This document shows positions 51,060 to 59,856 of a DNA stretch of 64,000 nt, piece after piece. The position numbers were made by a program, and so were the translations under genes. Location: NCBI GenBank assembly GCA_026705465.1, contig JAPPAP010000024.1, forward strand, positions 1-64,000. Reading direction: 5' to 3'. How positions within the stretch are numbered: the first letter of the stretch is position 1; the number at the start of each line of letters is the position of its first letter. The notes under the pieces are model-generated. The model did not search any database. It was not told the origin of the DNA and worked only from the letters and a program-made list of their open reading frames with translations. The DNA is from a bacterium. Lineage in GTDB: Bacteria; Actinomycetota; Acidimicrobiia; Acidimicrobiales; Bin134.

Positions 51060-53645
51060 TTGCTAGCGCCTGCTCGTTCGTTGCCCGCTCGCTCTCGCCG
51101 TAGCTGTCGTGGCTCCTTCGGGCGGTCGGCCGTTGGCCGAATCGGCCTCGCCGTAGTCGCGGTCGTATCCATTTTTGCCTCGCTCTGGTCTTTGCCAGCG
51201 AGTGCCGACGAACACGGGGACGAAGATGGCTCTGCCCGCGATCGACGGGCGCTGGTTGCCCTGTACGAGGCCGCCGGTGGGGACGACTGGAGCAATTCCG
51301 GGGGATGGCTGAGCGATGCCCCTCTGGGCAACTGGTATGGCGTGACTGCGGACGATGAAGATCGGGTTACCGGGCTGTCAATGGCGTCCAACGGCTTGGT
51401 GGGGGAGCTGCCCGCTGAGATCGGCAACCTCGAGAACCTGGAGTACCTGGACTTGGGCAATAACGAACTCGTGGGGGAGCTGCCCGTTGAGATGGGAGGC
51501 CTTGTCAGCCTCGTCGAACTGGATCTTCAGAACAACCGCTTGGAGCGCGGCATTCCCGTTGAATTCGGAGAGCTTTCTCAGCTGACGGTGCTCGATCTCA
51601 AGTACAACGGCCTGTGGGGGGCGATTCCCCCTGAGCTCGGCCAGCTCGGCGAGCTTCGTATCTTGGATTTGCGGGGCAACGTGTTATCGGGAGAGATTCC
51701 TGCCGAATTGGGCAGCCTGTCAAAACTGACCCACCTGATGCTGAGGTTCAACGGTTTGTCGGGGGAGATCCCAGTGGAACTGGGGGAGTTGGACCGCCTT
51801 GAGTGGCTGGATCTCAGCAATAACGGTTTGTCGGGGGAGATCCCGGCCGAGTTGGGCGGTCTGCGCAGGCTCGTGTGGTTGGATTTCAACAATAACGGTT
51901 TGTCGGGGGAGATCCCGGCCGAGCTCTCCAGCCTTTCCCAGTTGCGGCGCCTCAACTTGACGGGCAACGGATTGTCAGGGGGAATCCCCGCGGATCTCGG
52001 TCGTCTGACTGAGCTCCGGTACTTGTCGCTGTCGGCCAACGACCTGGATGGGAGGATCCCCTATCAACTGGGCCGTCTCGAGAATCTCCAAGTGCTTCGG
52101 CTTGGGCACAACAGGCTCTCGGGGCAAGTTTCTACCGAGTTGGGCAGACTGGGGCGGCTCACCCTGCTGTGGCTGGAGGACAACAACCTCTCGGGGGCGA
52201 TTCCCTCGCAGTTGGGCAAGTTGACGCAGCTCAGGGAGCTGGATCTCAGCGAGAACGGATTGTCGGGGGAGATTCCTGCCGAGTTGGGCAATCTGGGGGG
52301 GTTGACGCGGCTGTCCCTCCAAGACAACGGATTGTCGGGGGAGATTCCTGCCGAGTTGGGCAATCTGGCCGAACTGGAACACATCGACCTCAGCAACAAC
52401 TGGCTTTCGGGAACCATTCCAGAGGGGATTGGGTCGATGGCCGGACTCAAGAGCCTGTTGCTCCACGACAATCTGTTGTCCGGCGATATCCTGGCGGGGA
52501 TTGGCGAGTTGGGCCGGTTGGGGGTGTTGGATCTCTCCAACAACCGGCTGTCGGGGGATATCCCGACGGAGATCGGCGGTTTGAGCAAGTTGGGGGTGTT
52601 GGATCTTTCCAACAACCGGCTGTCGGGCGAGATACCGGAGGAGATCGGCAAGCTGTCGAGCCTTGTGTACCTGGACCTGCGCAGCAACCGGCTCACGGGA
52701 GAGATCCCCGCCCACCTCGCTGAGCTCCAGGCGCTCACCCACCTGCTGCTGCGGGACAACCAATTGTCCGGGGAGGTCCCTGCCGAGCTTGGTGGATTGG
52801 CCAACCTGATATGGCTTGATCTGAGCATCAACTTCTTGTCGGGAGAGATCCCCGAGGAACTAGGCCAGCTAGAAAACCTTCAAGCGCTTTATCTGAGCTA
52901 CAACGGCCTGACCGGCAAGCTGCCCTCAGAGTTAGGCGAGCTGGCGAACCTGAAGCACCTGATGATTCGCCGCAACCAGTTGGAGGGAGAGATCCCCGCC
53001 GAGTTGGGCCAGTTGGTTAATTTGGAACGGCTCAACCTGTGGGCGAACCAATTGTCAGGGGAGATTCCCGTTGAGTTGGGCAATCTCACCAATCTGACGA
53101 GGCTGGACCTCGACAACAATGAACTGTCGGGAGAGATCCCTGCTGCGTTAGGCAGGCTCATCAATCTGCGAGAGCTGTGGCTGAACGACAATCTGCTAAG
53201 TGGAGAGATTCCCGCCGAATTGAGCAGCATGATCAATTTGAGGCGTCTGTACTTAGACGGCAATCAGTTGACCGGTGGGATTCCCGCCGAATTGGGCGAA
53301 CTCAGGAGCCTCACGCGCCTGTGGGTGAATGGCAATCAGTTGACTGGTGGGATTCCCGCCGAATTGGGCGAACTCAGCGAGCTGACCTATTTGTACATTG
53401 GCAACAACCTCCTGAGCGGGGAGATCCCCGCGGCGCTGGGCAAACTGGGCAACTTAACGCATGTATATATCGGCGACAATCAGCTCACCGGCGAAGTGCC
53501 CGCCGAACTGGGCAACCTCGGCAAACTCGTCCGGCTGTACATCAGCGGCAACCAGCTCACCGGTTGCCTACCCGCGGCCTGGGAAACAGCCAACCTCAAG
53601 GGCAGCGACTTGGAGTCGCTCGGTCTGGCCTTCTGCGAGGAGTGA
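51060..53645 (+). CDS. Secreted leucine-rich-repeat protein with 31 plant-type repeats
   Basis: The 861-residue protein has a signal peptide (about residues 28-50, ending SLPASA), an N-cap (LVALYEAAGGDDWSNSGGW ... LGNWYGVT) and 31 tandem 24-residue LRRs of the NxLSGEIPAELGNLxxL class, followed by a cysteine-containing cap ending in CEE. This repeat class is best known from plant receptor proteins but also occurs in bacteria. No anchor is visible. The start is TTG 51060, well supported by AGGAGG 5 nt upstream. It probably binds protein or glycan ligands outside the cell. Confidence 0.9.
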   Translation: MLAPARSLPARSRRSCRGSFGRSAVGRIGLAVVAVVSIFASLWSLPASADEHGDEDGSARDRRALVALYEAAGGDDWSNSGGWLSDAPLGNWYGVTADDEDRVTGLSMASNGLVGELPAEIGNLENLEYLDLGNNELVGELPVEMGGLVSLVELDLQNNRLERGIPVEFGELSQLTVLDLKYNGLWGAIPPELGQLGELRILDLRGNVLSGEIPAELGSLSKLTHLMLRFNGLSGEIPVELGELDRLEWLDLSNNGLSGEIPAELGGLRRLVWLDFNNNGLSGEIPAELSSLSQLRRLNLTGNGLSGGIPADLGRLTELRYLSLSANDLDGRIPYQLGRLENLQVLRLGHNRLSGQVSTELGRLGRLTLLWLEDNNLSGAIPSQLGKLTQLRELDLSENGLSGEIPAELGNLGGLTRLSLQDNGLSGEIPAELGNLAELEHIDLSNNWLSGTIPEGIGSMAGLKSLLLHDNLLSGDILAGIGELGRLGVLDLSNNRLSGDIPTEIGGLSKLGVLDLSNNRLSGEIPEEIGKLSSLVYLDLRSNRLTGEIPAHLAELQALTHLLLRDNQLSGEVPAELGGLANLIWLDLSINFLSGEIPEELGQLENLQALYLSYNGLTGKLPSELGELANLKHLMIRRNQLEGEIPAELGQLVNLERLNLWANQLSGEIPVELGNLTNLTRLDLDNNELSGEIPAALGRLINLRELWLNDNLLSGEIPAELSSMINLRRLYLDGNQLTGGIPAELGELRSLTRLWVNGNQLTGGIPAELGELSELTYLYIGNNLLSGEIPAALGKLGNLTHVYIGDNQLTGEVPAELGNLGKLVRLYISGNQLTGCLPAAWETANLKGSDLESLGLAFCEE
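51380..53560 (+). repeat. 72-bp LRR-coding repeat array
   Basis: The gene is built of 31 units of 72 bp. Some neighbours are nearly identical in DNA (for example around 52255-52370), showing recent unit duplication. Confidence 0.85.
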
Positions 53646-53658
53646 ATTCAAAATTTCC

Positions 53659-54666
53659 CTAATCGAGGGCGGGTTCGTCGCAGGGAATGGAAGCTGGGTG
53701 CGGGTTGAAAGTGCGCGGCATTTGGATGAATCCTGAACCGGGACGTTCGGAGTGCAAGTAGGCGTTGATGGCATCGGCGGTGGCTTGGGCGGCGACGCGG
53801 ATGTACTCGTCGGTGGCAAACAGCTCAGCCTCAGAAGGGTTTGAGAGGTACCCGTACTCGATAAGCGCGGCAGGAACATTCGGGCGGCGCAGCATTCCGT
53901 AGGTGTCCTCGCCACTGGGAAGCAAGACCCGCAGCACACCAGCGTCGGGCAGGCTGCTCCATGAGACATCGTCGAAGGTGGCGAGCGCGGCGGTGATCTC
54001 CTCATGGAGCAACCCGCCGAGACGGGCGGAGGCGGGATGGGCCTGCTGGGCCGTGACCGATTGCACGAACACCTCCGTGCCGGGGTGGCTGCTGCGGTTC
54101 CAGGTAGGGGCGTTGTGGTGGATCGAAACCAATGCGTCGGCACCGAGGGCATCGGCAAAGGCGGCGCGGACCGAAAGCAGGACGTCGTAGTCGCCTGTGC
54201 GGGTGGTTATGGCGGGGATGCCGCGTTGGGAAAGCTCCTCGACCACGGCGCGGCTGAGCTTCAGGTTCAAGTCGCGCTCAATCAGGCCGTTGGGTCCGAC
54301 GGCGCCAGTGTCCCATTTTCCACCGTGTCCTGGATCGATGACGACCTGTGCTCCGTCAATCGACACACCGGCAGAAACCACCGCGGTGTTGCCGCACGGA
54401 GTCCGTACCACGTATCCGTCGTCGGATCTTCCGAGTACTGCGACCGGGATTCCCAACGGGGTAAGCACCGCCGACGGGACGCCGCTATCGGCACCCGCTG
54501 GCGGTGCTTTCTCCTCTGGGGAAGTCACTGCCGTCGGTGAAATCGTCGGAGCGGAGGTCTCCACCGCGTCTTCGCGGGTCAACCGAGTTGATTCCGGGCC
54601 GTCAATATTGATTCCGCACGCAGCGATGAGCACGAGTCCGCCAAGGACGGCGCAAAAGCCCTTCAC
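53659..54666 (-). CDS. N-acetylmuramoyl-L-alanine amidase (Amidase_3), lipoprotein
   Basis: The 335-residue protein has a lipoprotein signal with lipobox LIAAC (Cys17), a Ser/Thr/Pro linker, then the zinc amidase domain: VVIDPGHGGKWDTGAVG, LNLKLSRAVVEEL, the histidine in ALVSIHHNAP, and the late Glu in PAALIEYGYLSNPSEAEL. It cleaves peptidoglycan stem peptides from muramic acid. The start is GTG 54666 after AGGAGTGACTC. It lies 33 nt downstream of the His/Asp-rich gene, on the same strand. Confidence 0.93.
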   Translation of the reverse strand: MKGFCAVLGGLVLIAACGINIDGPESTRLTREDAVETSAPTISPTAVTSPEEKAPPAGADSGVPSAVLTPLGIPVAVLGRSDDGYVVRTPCGNTAVVSAGVSIDGAQVVIDPGHGGKWDTGAVGPNGLIERDLNLKLSRAVVEELSQRGIPAITTRTGDYDVLLSVRAAFADALGADALVSIHHNAPTWNRSSHPGTEVFVQSVTAQQAHPASARLGGLLHEEITAALATFDDVSWSSLPDAGVLRVLLPSGEDTYGMLRRPNVPAALIEYGYLSNPSEAELFATDEYIRVAAQATADAINAYLHSERPGSGFIQMPRTFNPHPASIPCDEPALD

Positions 54667-54699
54667 GAGTCACTCCTACGTTGGCCTGGCAGTGTTTGG

Positions 54700-55206
54700 T
54701 CAGGAAGTGCTGTGGTGCCCGTGGTCGTCGCCGTCGATGTGGTTGTGGCCATCGGTATGGGGGTCGTCGTCGCCGTGGTCGTGATCGTCGTCGTGGCCGT
54801 CTTCGGCGTGATCGTCGTCGTCGCCGTTGCAGTCGGAGTCGTGGTCGGTTTCTGGGGTGCTGTGGTTGGCAGCACAGTCGGCGTCGTGAGCTGGGCCTTC
54901 AGCGGTGTGGTGTTCGGTGCCTTCGGGGTGGTCGTGAATTTGGCCGTTGGTGTGATCGTCAGCTGTTTCGGTAGCAGTTTCCTCAACCACCGGAGCCAAG
55001 GAGGTCGTCTTCTGGGCTACCGGGGTCACAGTGTCTTGGCCGCTGGCCAGCCCCACCGGCAAGAGCAGGGATACGGCCAGCGAGATAGCGGCCATGGCTC
55101 CGGTAGCAGAGATGACTGCAAGCCATTTGCGCAGCCCGCTCGTTGCCGGTCTGGTGCTGGCATGACCAGCGTCTTCCGGGTGGTTCCGTATCTGTGCAGC
55201 GCTCAT
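54700..55206 (-). CDS. Membrane-anchored or secreted His/Asp-rich protein (168 aa)
   Basis: It has a short cytoplasmic N-terminus, one hydrophobic segment (about residues 28-52, WLAVISATGAMAAISLAVSLLL) and a tail of about 90 residues dominated by His, Asp, Glu and Gly (HDDDHDHGDDDPHTDGHNH and similar). Such tails bind Zn, Ni, Co or Cu ions. It follows the histidine kinase on the same strand by 92 nt, so it could be controlled by, or signal to, that system. It is not a recognised family. Confidence 0.75.
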   Translation of the reverse strand: MSAAQIRNHPEDAGHASTRPATSGLRKWLAVISATGAMAAISLAVSLLLPVGLASGQDTVTPVAQKTTSLAPVVEETATETADDHTNGQIHDHPEGTEHHTAEGPAHDADCAANHSTPETDHDSDCNGDDDDHAEDGHDDDHDHGDDDPHTDGHNHIDGDDHGHHSTS

Positions 55207-55298
55207 TGGTTCCGCCTTTCTGGGGGTTGTCGGTATCTGAGCGCGGCCAGAATCTCGGACGAGTGTGAGCAGACCGTTAAGTCCAGGTCAGCGTCGCG

Positions 55299-56660
55299 CT
55301 AGGAAGAGGCAGGAATTTCCACGGTGAACCGGGTGCCTGAAGGCTGGCGGGCAGTCACACTTACCTTGCCCTCCATGGCCTCAGTCAGCTCGGCCACGAT
55401 GGCCAAGCCCAATCCTGAGCCTGCCTCCTTGGGTTGGGGAGTGTGCCGGGCTACGTACAGGCGCTCGAACACATAGGGCTGGTCTTCCTCGCTGATGCCC
55501 GGTCCATCATCCTCCACGGTGATGACGGCCCAGGCCCCATCTCCCCGGTATTCCAGCTGGAATTCAACCTGCACGAGCGAGTCAGCAAACTTGATCGCGT
55601 TCTGAACCAGGTTGGCGATGATTTGGGCTACTCGTCCGGGGTCACACCGGGCTGCGACCGGCTCTTCATAGATCACCTGCAAGTCGATCTCTCGGTCGGC
55701 TGTGCCCTGGGCGAAACCCGCACAAACCTCTTGCCCCACGATGCCCACGTCGGTGTGGCGGTATTCCAGAGGGAACTCCTTGGCGTCTAGTCGAGCTAGG
55801 TCCAGCAGATCGCCCACTAGACGCTCCAGTCGGATGGCCTCGGAGACGATGACATCGGCGGCCTGCTCTTGATTGTCGGCGGTGCCGTCGGAGATGGCTT
55901 CGCCGTAGCCCCTGATGGAAGTAAGCGGCGTGCGCAGGTCATGGGAGATGGACATCAGGAACCGGCGCTCCAGGTTCTGAGAGCGCTCCAGCGATGCGGC
56001 CATTTCGTTGATAGAGGTGGACAGATCCTTGATCTCGTCTTGGCGGCGCTCGTCCACCGGAACTCGGGCGCTGAGGTCGCCGCCGGCGATCTGCTGGGTG
56101 GCGTCGCGGGCCTGGCTGAGGGGTCCGGCCAGTCGACGGCTCAGCACTACTGCTACCCCTGCTCCCAGAGCCAGCGATAACGCCGCCGACACTCCGAGCC
56201 AAAGCAAGACCGCGTCCAGGAGCTGATTGGCGGTATCGGTCAGGACAACGGCAATGGTCAGCGAACCCGTTTGTTCGGCGGCGGCTGCCCACGCGGTAGA
56301 TCCTCGGATCCCGCTGATTGATTGTTCTGCCCCTGAGGCCAGAGGCCGGAGGTCTTGGGGCAGTACGTGCTCCGGCAATCTGCCTGTGAATGCTCCGTTG
56401 TCCAAAACCAGGACGACGACATCCTTCCGATCAAGGTTTTCGGCTGCCTGAATGAGGTGGGAGTTGAGATGAGAACTGTCGCCGTCTTCGTCGAAGTGGA
56501 CCGTGGCCATCAGGCTGGCCAGCACGTCGGCTTCTTGCTCCAGCACTTGTCGGGTGGCCTGGTGATCGGCCCGCCGCACGAGCACCAGGGTGACGATGCT
56601 GGCCAGGAGCAGAGCCACGGCCACGGTCCCCACTACGGCAATGGTCAGCCGACGCTGCAC
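55299..56660 (-). CDS. Two-component sensor histidine kinase
   Basis: The 453-residue kinase has TM1 (LTIAVVGTVAVALLLASIV), an extracytoplasmic sensor of about 130 residues, TM2 (LLWLGVSAALSLALGAGVAVV), a HAMP linker, the phospho-acceptor His in SISHDLRTPLTSIRGYGE, and a full HATPase (NLVQNAIKFA, VEDDGPGISEED, GSGLGLAIVAELTEAM). GTG 56660 with GAGAGGAG upstream is the likely start, 11 nt after the regulator's stop. The kinase appears intact although its regulator is interrupted. Confidence 0.92.
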   Translation of the reverse strand: MQRRLTIAVVGTVAVALLLASIVTLVLVRRADHQATRQVLEQEADVLASLMATVHFDEDGDSSHLNSHLIQAAENLDRKDVVVLVLDNGAFTGRLPEHVLPQDLRPLASGAEQSISGIRGSTAWAAAAEQTGSLTIAVVLTDTANQLLDAVLLWLGVSAALSLALGAGVAVVLSRRLAGPLSQARDATQQIAGGDLSARVPVDERRQDEIKDLSTSINEMAASLERSQNLERRFLMSISHDLRTPLTSIRGYGEAISDGTADNQEQAADVIVSEAIRLERLVGDLLDLARLDAKEFPLEYRHTDVGIVGQEVCAGFAQGTADREIDLQVIYEEPVAARCDPGRVAQIIANLVQNAIKFADSLVQVEFQLEYRGDGAWAVITVEDDGPGISEEDQPYVFERLYVARHTPQPKEAGSGLGLAIVAELTEAMEGKVSVTARQPSGTRFTVEIPASS

Positions 56661-56671
56661 ACTGGCTCCTC

Positions 56672-57334
56672 TCAGTCCAGCCGGTAGCCCACGCCCCGCA
56701 CCGTGGCGAGGTTCAGGGCATCGCCCAGTTTCTTGCGGAGTTGGAGCACATGGACATCCACGGTGCGCTCGTCGCCCACCCAGTCGTAACCCCACACGCC
56801 GTCCAATAGCTGTCGGCGACTGAGGGCCAGCCCCTGGTTCTCGGCCAGGTATTGGAGCAGGTCGAACTCCCGAGCAGTGATCGACACTGGGTCGCCGCTC
56901 AGCCGGACTTCGCGGCGGGCGACGTCAACCTCGATGTCTCCGATGTCCAGGACCGGGGGCAGAGCGACATGGGCTGCGCTATCGGTTCGCCGCAGGACGG
57001 CCCGAATTCTGGCCACCAGCTCGCGGGGGGAGAACGGCTAGGTCACGTAGTCGTCTGCCCCCAGCTCCAGCCCCAGGATCCGGTCGATCTCGCTGTCGCG
57101 GGCGGTGAGCATGATGATCGGGATATCAGAGGCGGCCCGCAGCTGGCGGCACATCTCGATGCCGTCGAGTTCGCCGGACAGCCCAATATCGAGGATCACC
57201 AGCTTGGGCCGATGCTGCGTGATGCGATCTAAACCGGTTTCACCGTCCACCGCCTGATAGACGCGGTAGCCCTCTTGACGCAGATACATGTCCACCAAGC
57301 TGGCGATATTGGGGTCGTCCTCCACCAGCACCAC
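56672..57334 (-). pseudogene. OmpR/PhoB-type response regulator interrupted by an amber codon at the conserved receiver Lys
   Basis: Read through the stop, this is a normal OmpR-family regulator: VVVLVEDDPNIASLVDMYL, the Asp in LVILDIGLSGELDGIEMC, IIMLTARD, GADDYVT, then PFSPRELVARIRAVLRR and a winged-helix domain (TAREFDLLQYLAENQGLALSRRQLLDGVWG, GYRLD). Between GADDYVT and PFSP the expected Lys codon AAG is TAG (57038-57040). No other lesion is seen. The receiver alone, or a DNA-binding fragment from GTG 57016, could be made. The start is uncertain: GTG 57334 has GGAG upstream, and the frame is open to 57376. Confidence 0.85.
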
Positions 57335-57426
57335 GACTGGATCTCCTGCTCCCGTCACCACCGCCCATGCTCCCACGGAATTATGAGGATTTGGTTAAGG
57401 GCCCCAAGGCTGGGGTTTGGTCCGAA

Positions 57427-57432
57427 TAGGGT
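57427..57432 (+). promoter_or_regulatory. -10 box for small leaderless gene
   Basis: TAGGGT lies 6 nt before GTG 57439. Confidence 0.45.
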
Positions 57433-57438
57433 GGGTCC

Positions 57439-57741
57439 GTGACATTCGATGCCGACGCGCCCGCTAACTCAGTGTTTCGGGTCGAGGCCGTTCGGGTTCC
57501 CCGGTTGAAGAATGTCTTTCGAGTCACGGGCGCTCTCATCTTCGGCCTGGTAGTCGGAGATCCAGCAACTGCGCCAGCGAGTCGCAGGTTCCAGGTGCGT
57601 ATGGTCGAGTCGGGAGAGGTCCTCAAGGAAGTGGGTTGGGGATCGGGCAAGGCACTCCTCCAAGACCTGGAAGCCCTGACGGCCGGCGAGTTCGCCGAAC
57701 TGTGGCTGCCCCAAGAAGAGGCCGTCCTGGAAGATAGCTGA
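57439..57741 (+). CDS. Small hypothetical protein (100 aa)
   Basis: I do not recognise it. The N-terminal half is basic with a hydrophobic strand (VTGALIFGLVVGD) and the C-terminal half is acidic and helical (KALLQDLEALTAGEFAELWL). No signal or motif is evident. GTG 57439 is preceded by a TAGGGT box. It lies divergent from the two-component genes and just upstream of uvrB. Confidence 0.65.
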   Translation: MTFDADAPANSVFRVEAVRVPRLKNVFRVTGALIFGLVVGDPATAPASRRFQVRMVESGEVLKEVGWGSGKALLQDLEALTAGEFAELWLPQEEAVLEDS

Positions 57742-57782
57742 ACTCAGGGTGGCCTAGGAGCGGATCACCGGAAAGCGGCCGG

Positions 57783-57788
57783 TAGCAT
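57783..57788 (+). promoter_or_regulatory. -10 box for leaderless uvrB
   Basis: TAGCAT lies 7 nt before GTG 57796 and is preceded by CCGG, as in the hisD and trpF elements. Confidence 0.55.
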
Positions 57789-57795
57789 CCCATAG

Positions 57796-59835
57796 GTGAG
57801 CAGTTTGGGGGACGCGGCCTTTCGGATGGTGTCGTCGTTCGATCCGGCGGGGGACCAGCCCAAGGCCATCGGCCAGCTCTCCGAGGGGTTGAATCGCGGT
57901 GACCGATTCCAGACGCTGCTGGGCATCACCGGGTCGGGCAAGAGTGCCACGGTGGCGTGGACTATCGAGCAGGTGCAGCGGCCCACGCTGGTGCTGGCCC
58001 CCAACAAGTCGCTGGCCGCCCAGCTGGCCAACGAGATGCGGGAGTTCTTCCCCGACAACCGGGTGGAGTACTTCGTGTCGTACTACGACTACTACCAGCC
58101 CGAGGCCTACATGCCGGCCTCTGACACCTACATCGAGAAGGACTCGTCGGTCAACGACGAGATCGACCGCCTGCGCCACTCCACCACCGAAGCGCTGTTG
58201 ACCCGCCGGGATGTGATTGTGGTGGCCTCTGTGTCATGCATCTACGGGTTGGGCGGGCCCGACGAGTACAAGAACCTGCTGTGCATCTCCAAGGTGGGCC
58301 AAAGCTACGACCAACGCGACCTGTTGCGGCGGCTGGTGGACATGCAGTACGAGCGCAACGACACCAACCTGGTGCGGGGCCGGTTCCGGGTGCGGGGCGA
58401 TGTGATCGAAGTCCACCCCGCCTACGAGGAGTATGTGGTTCGCATCCAGCTGTTCGGCGACGAAGTAGAGCAGATCACCACCATCGACCCGGTGACCGGG
58501 GAGCGTCTCCACTCGTTGAGTGAGATCGTGGTGTTCCCGGCCACCCACTATGTGGCCGGAGAAGAGCGGATGCGGCAGGCCATGGAGGGCATCGAGGCCG
58601 AGCTCCAGGAGCGGCTGGCCTACTTCGAGAAGGAGGGCAAGCTGCTTGAGGCCCAGCGGCTCCGGATGCGCACCACCTACGACTTGGAGATGATGCAGGA
58701 AATCGGGTTCTGCAACGGCATCGAGAACTACTCCCGCCACATCGACGGACGAGCCCCTGGGGAAAGGCCGTACACGCTGTTGGACTACTTTCCCGACGAC
58801 TTCATCACCGTGATCGACGAGTCCCACGTGGCCGTGCCCCAGCTTCACGGCCAGTACGAGGGCGACCGGAGCCGCAAGAACACCCTGGTGGACCACGGCT
58901 TCCGGCTTCCCTCCGCGGTGGACAACCGGCCGCTGCGGTTCGAAGAGGTCATGGAGCGGGTGGGCCAGGTGGTGTTTCTGTCGGCCACTCCTAGCGATTA
59001 TGAGATCGGCGTTTCCGCCCAGGTGGTGGAGCAGATTGTGCGGCCCACCGGCTTGGTGGACCCCGAGGTGCAAGTGCGCCCCACCAAGGGCCAGATCGAC
59101 GACCTAATGAAGCTCATCGAAGACCGCACCGAGCGAGGGCAGCGGGTGCTGGTTACCACCTTGACCAAGAAGATGGCCGAGGACCTCACCGAGTATCTGC
59201 TGGAACTGGGGGTGCAGGTCCGCTACCTGCACAGCGAGGTGGACACCATCGAGCGGATCGAGATCCTGCGGGACCTGCGGCTGGGCGAGTTCGACGTCTT
59301 GGTGGGCATCAATCTGCTGCGGGAGGGGCTCGACCTGCCCGAAGTGTCGCTGGTGGCGATTCTGGATGCCGACAAGGAGGGGTTCTTGCGCAGCGAGACC
59401 TCGCTGATCCAGACCATCGGCCGGGCCGCCCGCAACGTAGACGGCCAGGTGATCATGTACGCCGACATGGTGACCGACTCCATGAGACGGGCCATCTCTG
59501 AGACCCATCGGCGGCGGGGATTGCAGCAGGCGTTCAACGAGCAGCACGGCATCAACCCCCAGACCATCCGCAAGGCGGTCAGCGACATCCTTGCTGAGCT
59601 GCGTCCAGCTGAGGACGGGGTGCCCATCCCCGGGGGCGGCCAGCGTTCTCGCTCGATGGATCAGTCGCGGCGGCGCCCCGATGTGATCGACCTGGACTCC
59701 GGAGGCATCGAGCGCCTTATCCACACCCTCACCGAGGAGATGAACGAGGCCGCCACCGACCTGAAGTTTGAATATGCCGCCCGTCTGCGCGACGAGATCA
59801 AGGACTTGCAGCGCGACCTTCGGGCGATGGCCTGA
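57796..59835 (+). CDS. uvrB: Excinuclease ABC subunit B
   Basis: The 679-residue helicase-like damage-verification subunit has Walker A in [15 protein letters not shown], the beta-hairpin region [33 protein letters not shown], the DESH box, [31 protein letters not shown] and the C-terminal UVR motif ([16 protein letters not shown]) that contacts UvrC. The start is GTG 57796 with no Shine-Dalgarno. No convincing LexA box is visible upstream. Confidence 0.98.
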   Translation: MSSLGDAAFRMVSSFDPAGDQPKAIGQLSEGLNRGDRFQTLLGITGSGKSATVAWTIEQVQRPTLVLAPNKSLAAQLANEMREFFPDNRVEYFVSYYDYYQPEAYMPASDTYIEKDSSVNDEIDRLRHSTTEALLTRRDVIVVASVSCIYGLGGPDEYKNLLCISKVGQSYDQRDLLRRLVDMQYERNDTNLVRGRFRVRGDVIEVHPAYEEYVVRIQLFGDEVEQITTIDPVTGERLHSLSEIVVFPATHYVAGEERMRQAMEGIEAELQERLAYFEKEGKLLEAQRLRMRTTYDLEMMQEIGFCNGIENYSRHIDGRAPGERPYTLLDYFPDDFITVIDESHVAVPQLHGQYEGDRSRKNTLVDHGFRLPSAVDNRPLRFEEVMERVGQVVFLSATPSDYEIGVSAQVVEQIVRPTGLVDPEVQVRPTKGQIDDLMKLIEDRTERGQRVLVTTLTKKMAEDLTEYLLELGVQVRYLHSEVDTIERIEILRDLRLGEFDVLVGINLLREGLDLPEVSLVAILDADKEGFLRSETSLIQTIGRAARNVDGQVIMYADMVTDSMRRAISETHRRRGLQQAFNEQHGINPQTIRKAVSDILAELRPAEDGVPIPGGGQRSRSMDQSRRRPDVIDLDSGGIERLIHTLTEEMNEAATDLKFEYAARLRDEIKDLQRDLRAMA

Positions 59836-59856
59836 GGTCGTCTGGGTTTGACCGCG

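Noticed and set aside
54712..55302. Val-rich plus-strand frame
   Set aside because: It is the antisense reading of the GAC/CAC-rich His/Asp tail; it resembles a membrane protein only because of codon composition.
57035..57043. Amber codon as selenocysteine-like recoding
   Set aside because: It is TAG, not TGA, and replaces Lys; pyrrolysine use has no support in the window, so it is treated as a lesion.
57742..57795. LexA (SOS) box before uvrB, and likewise before uvrA (62815-62895)
   Set aside because: No convincing GAAC-N4-GTTC-like site was found in either region.
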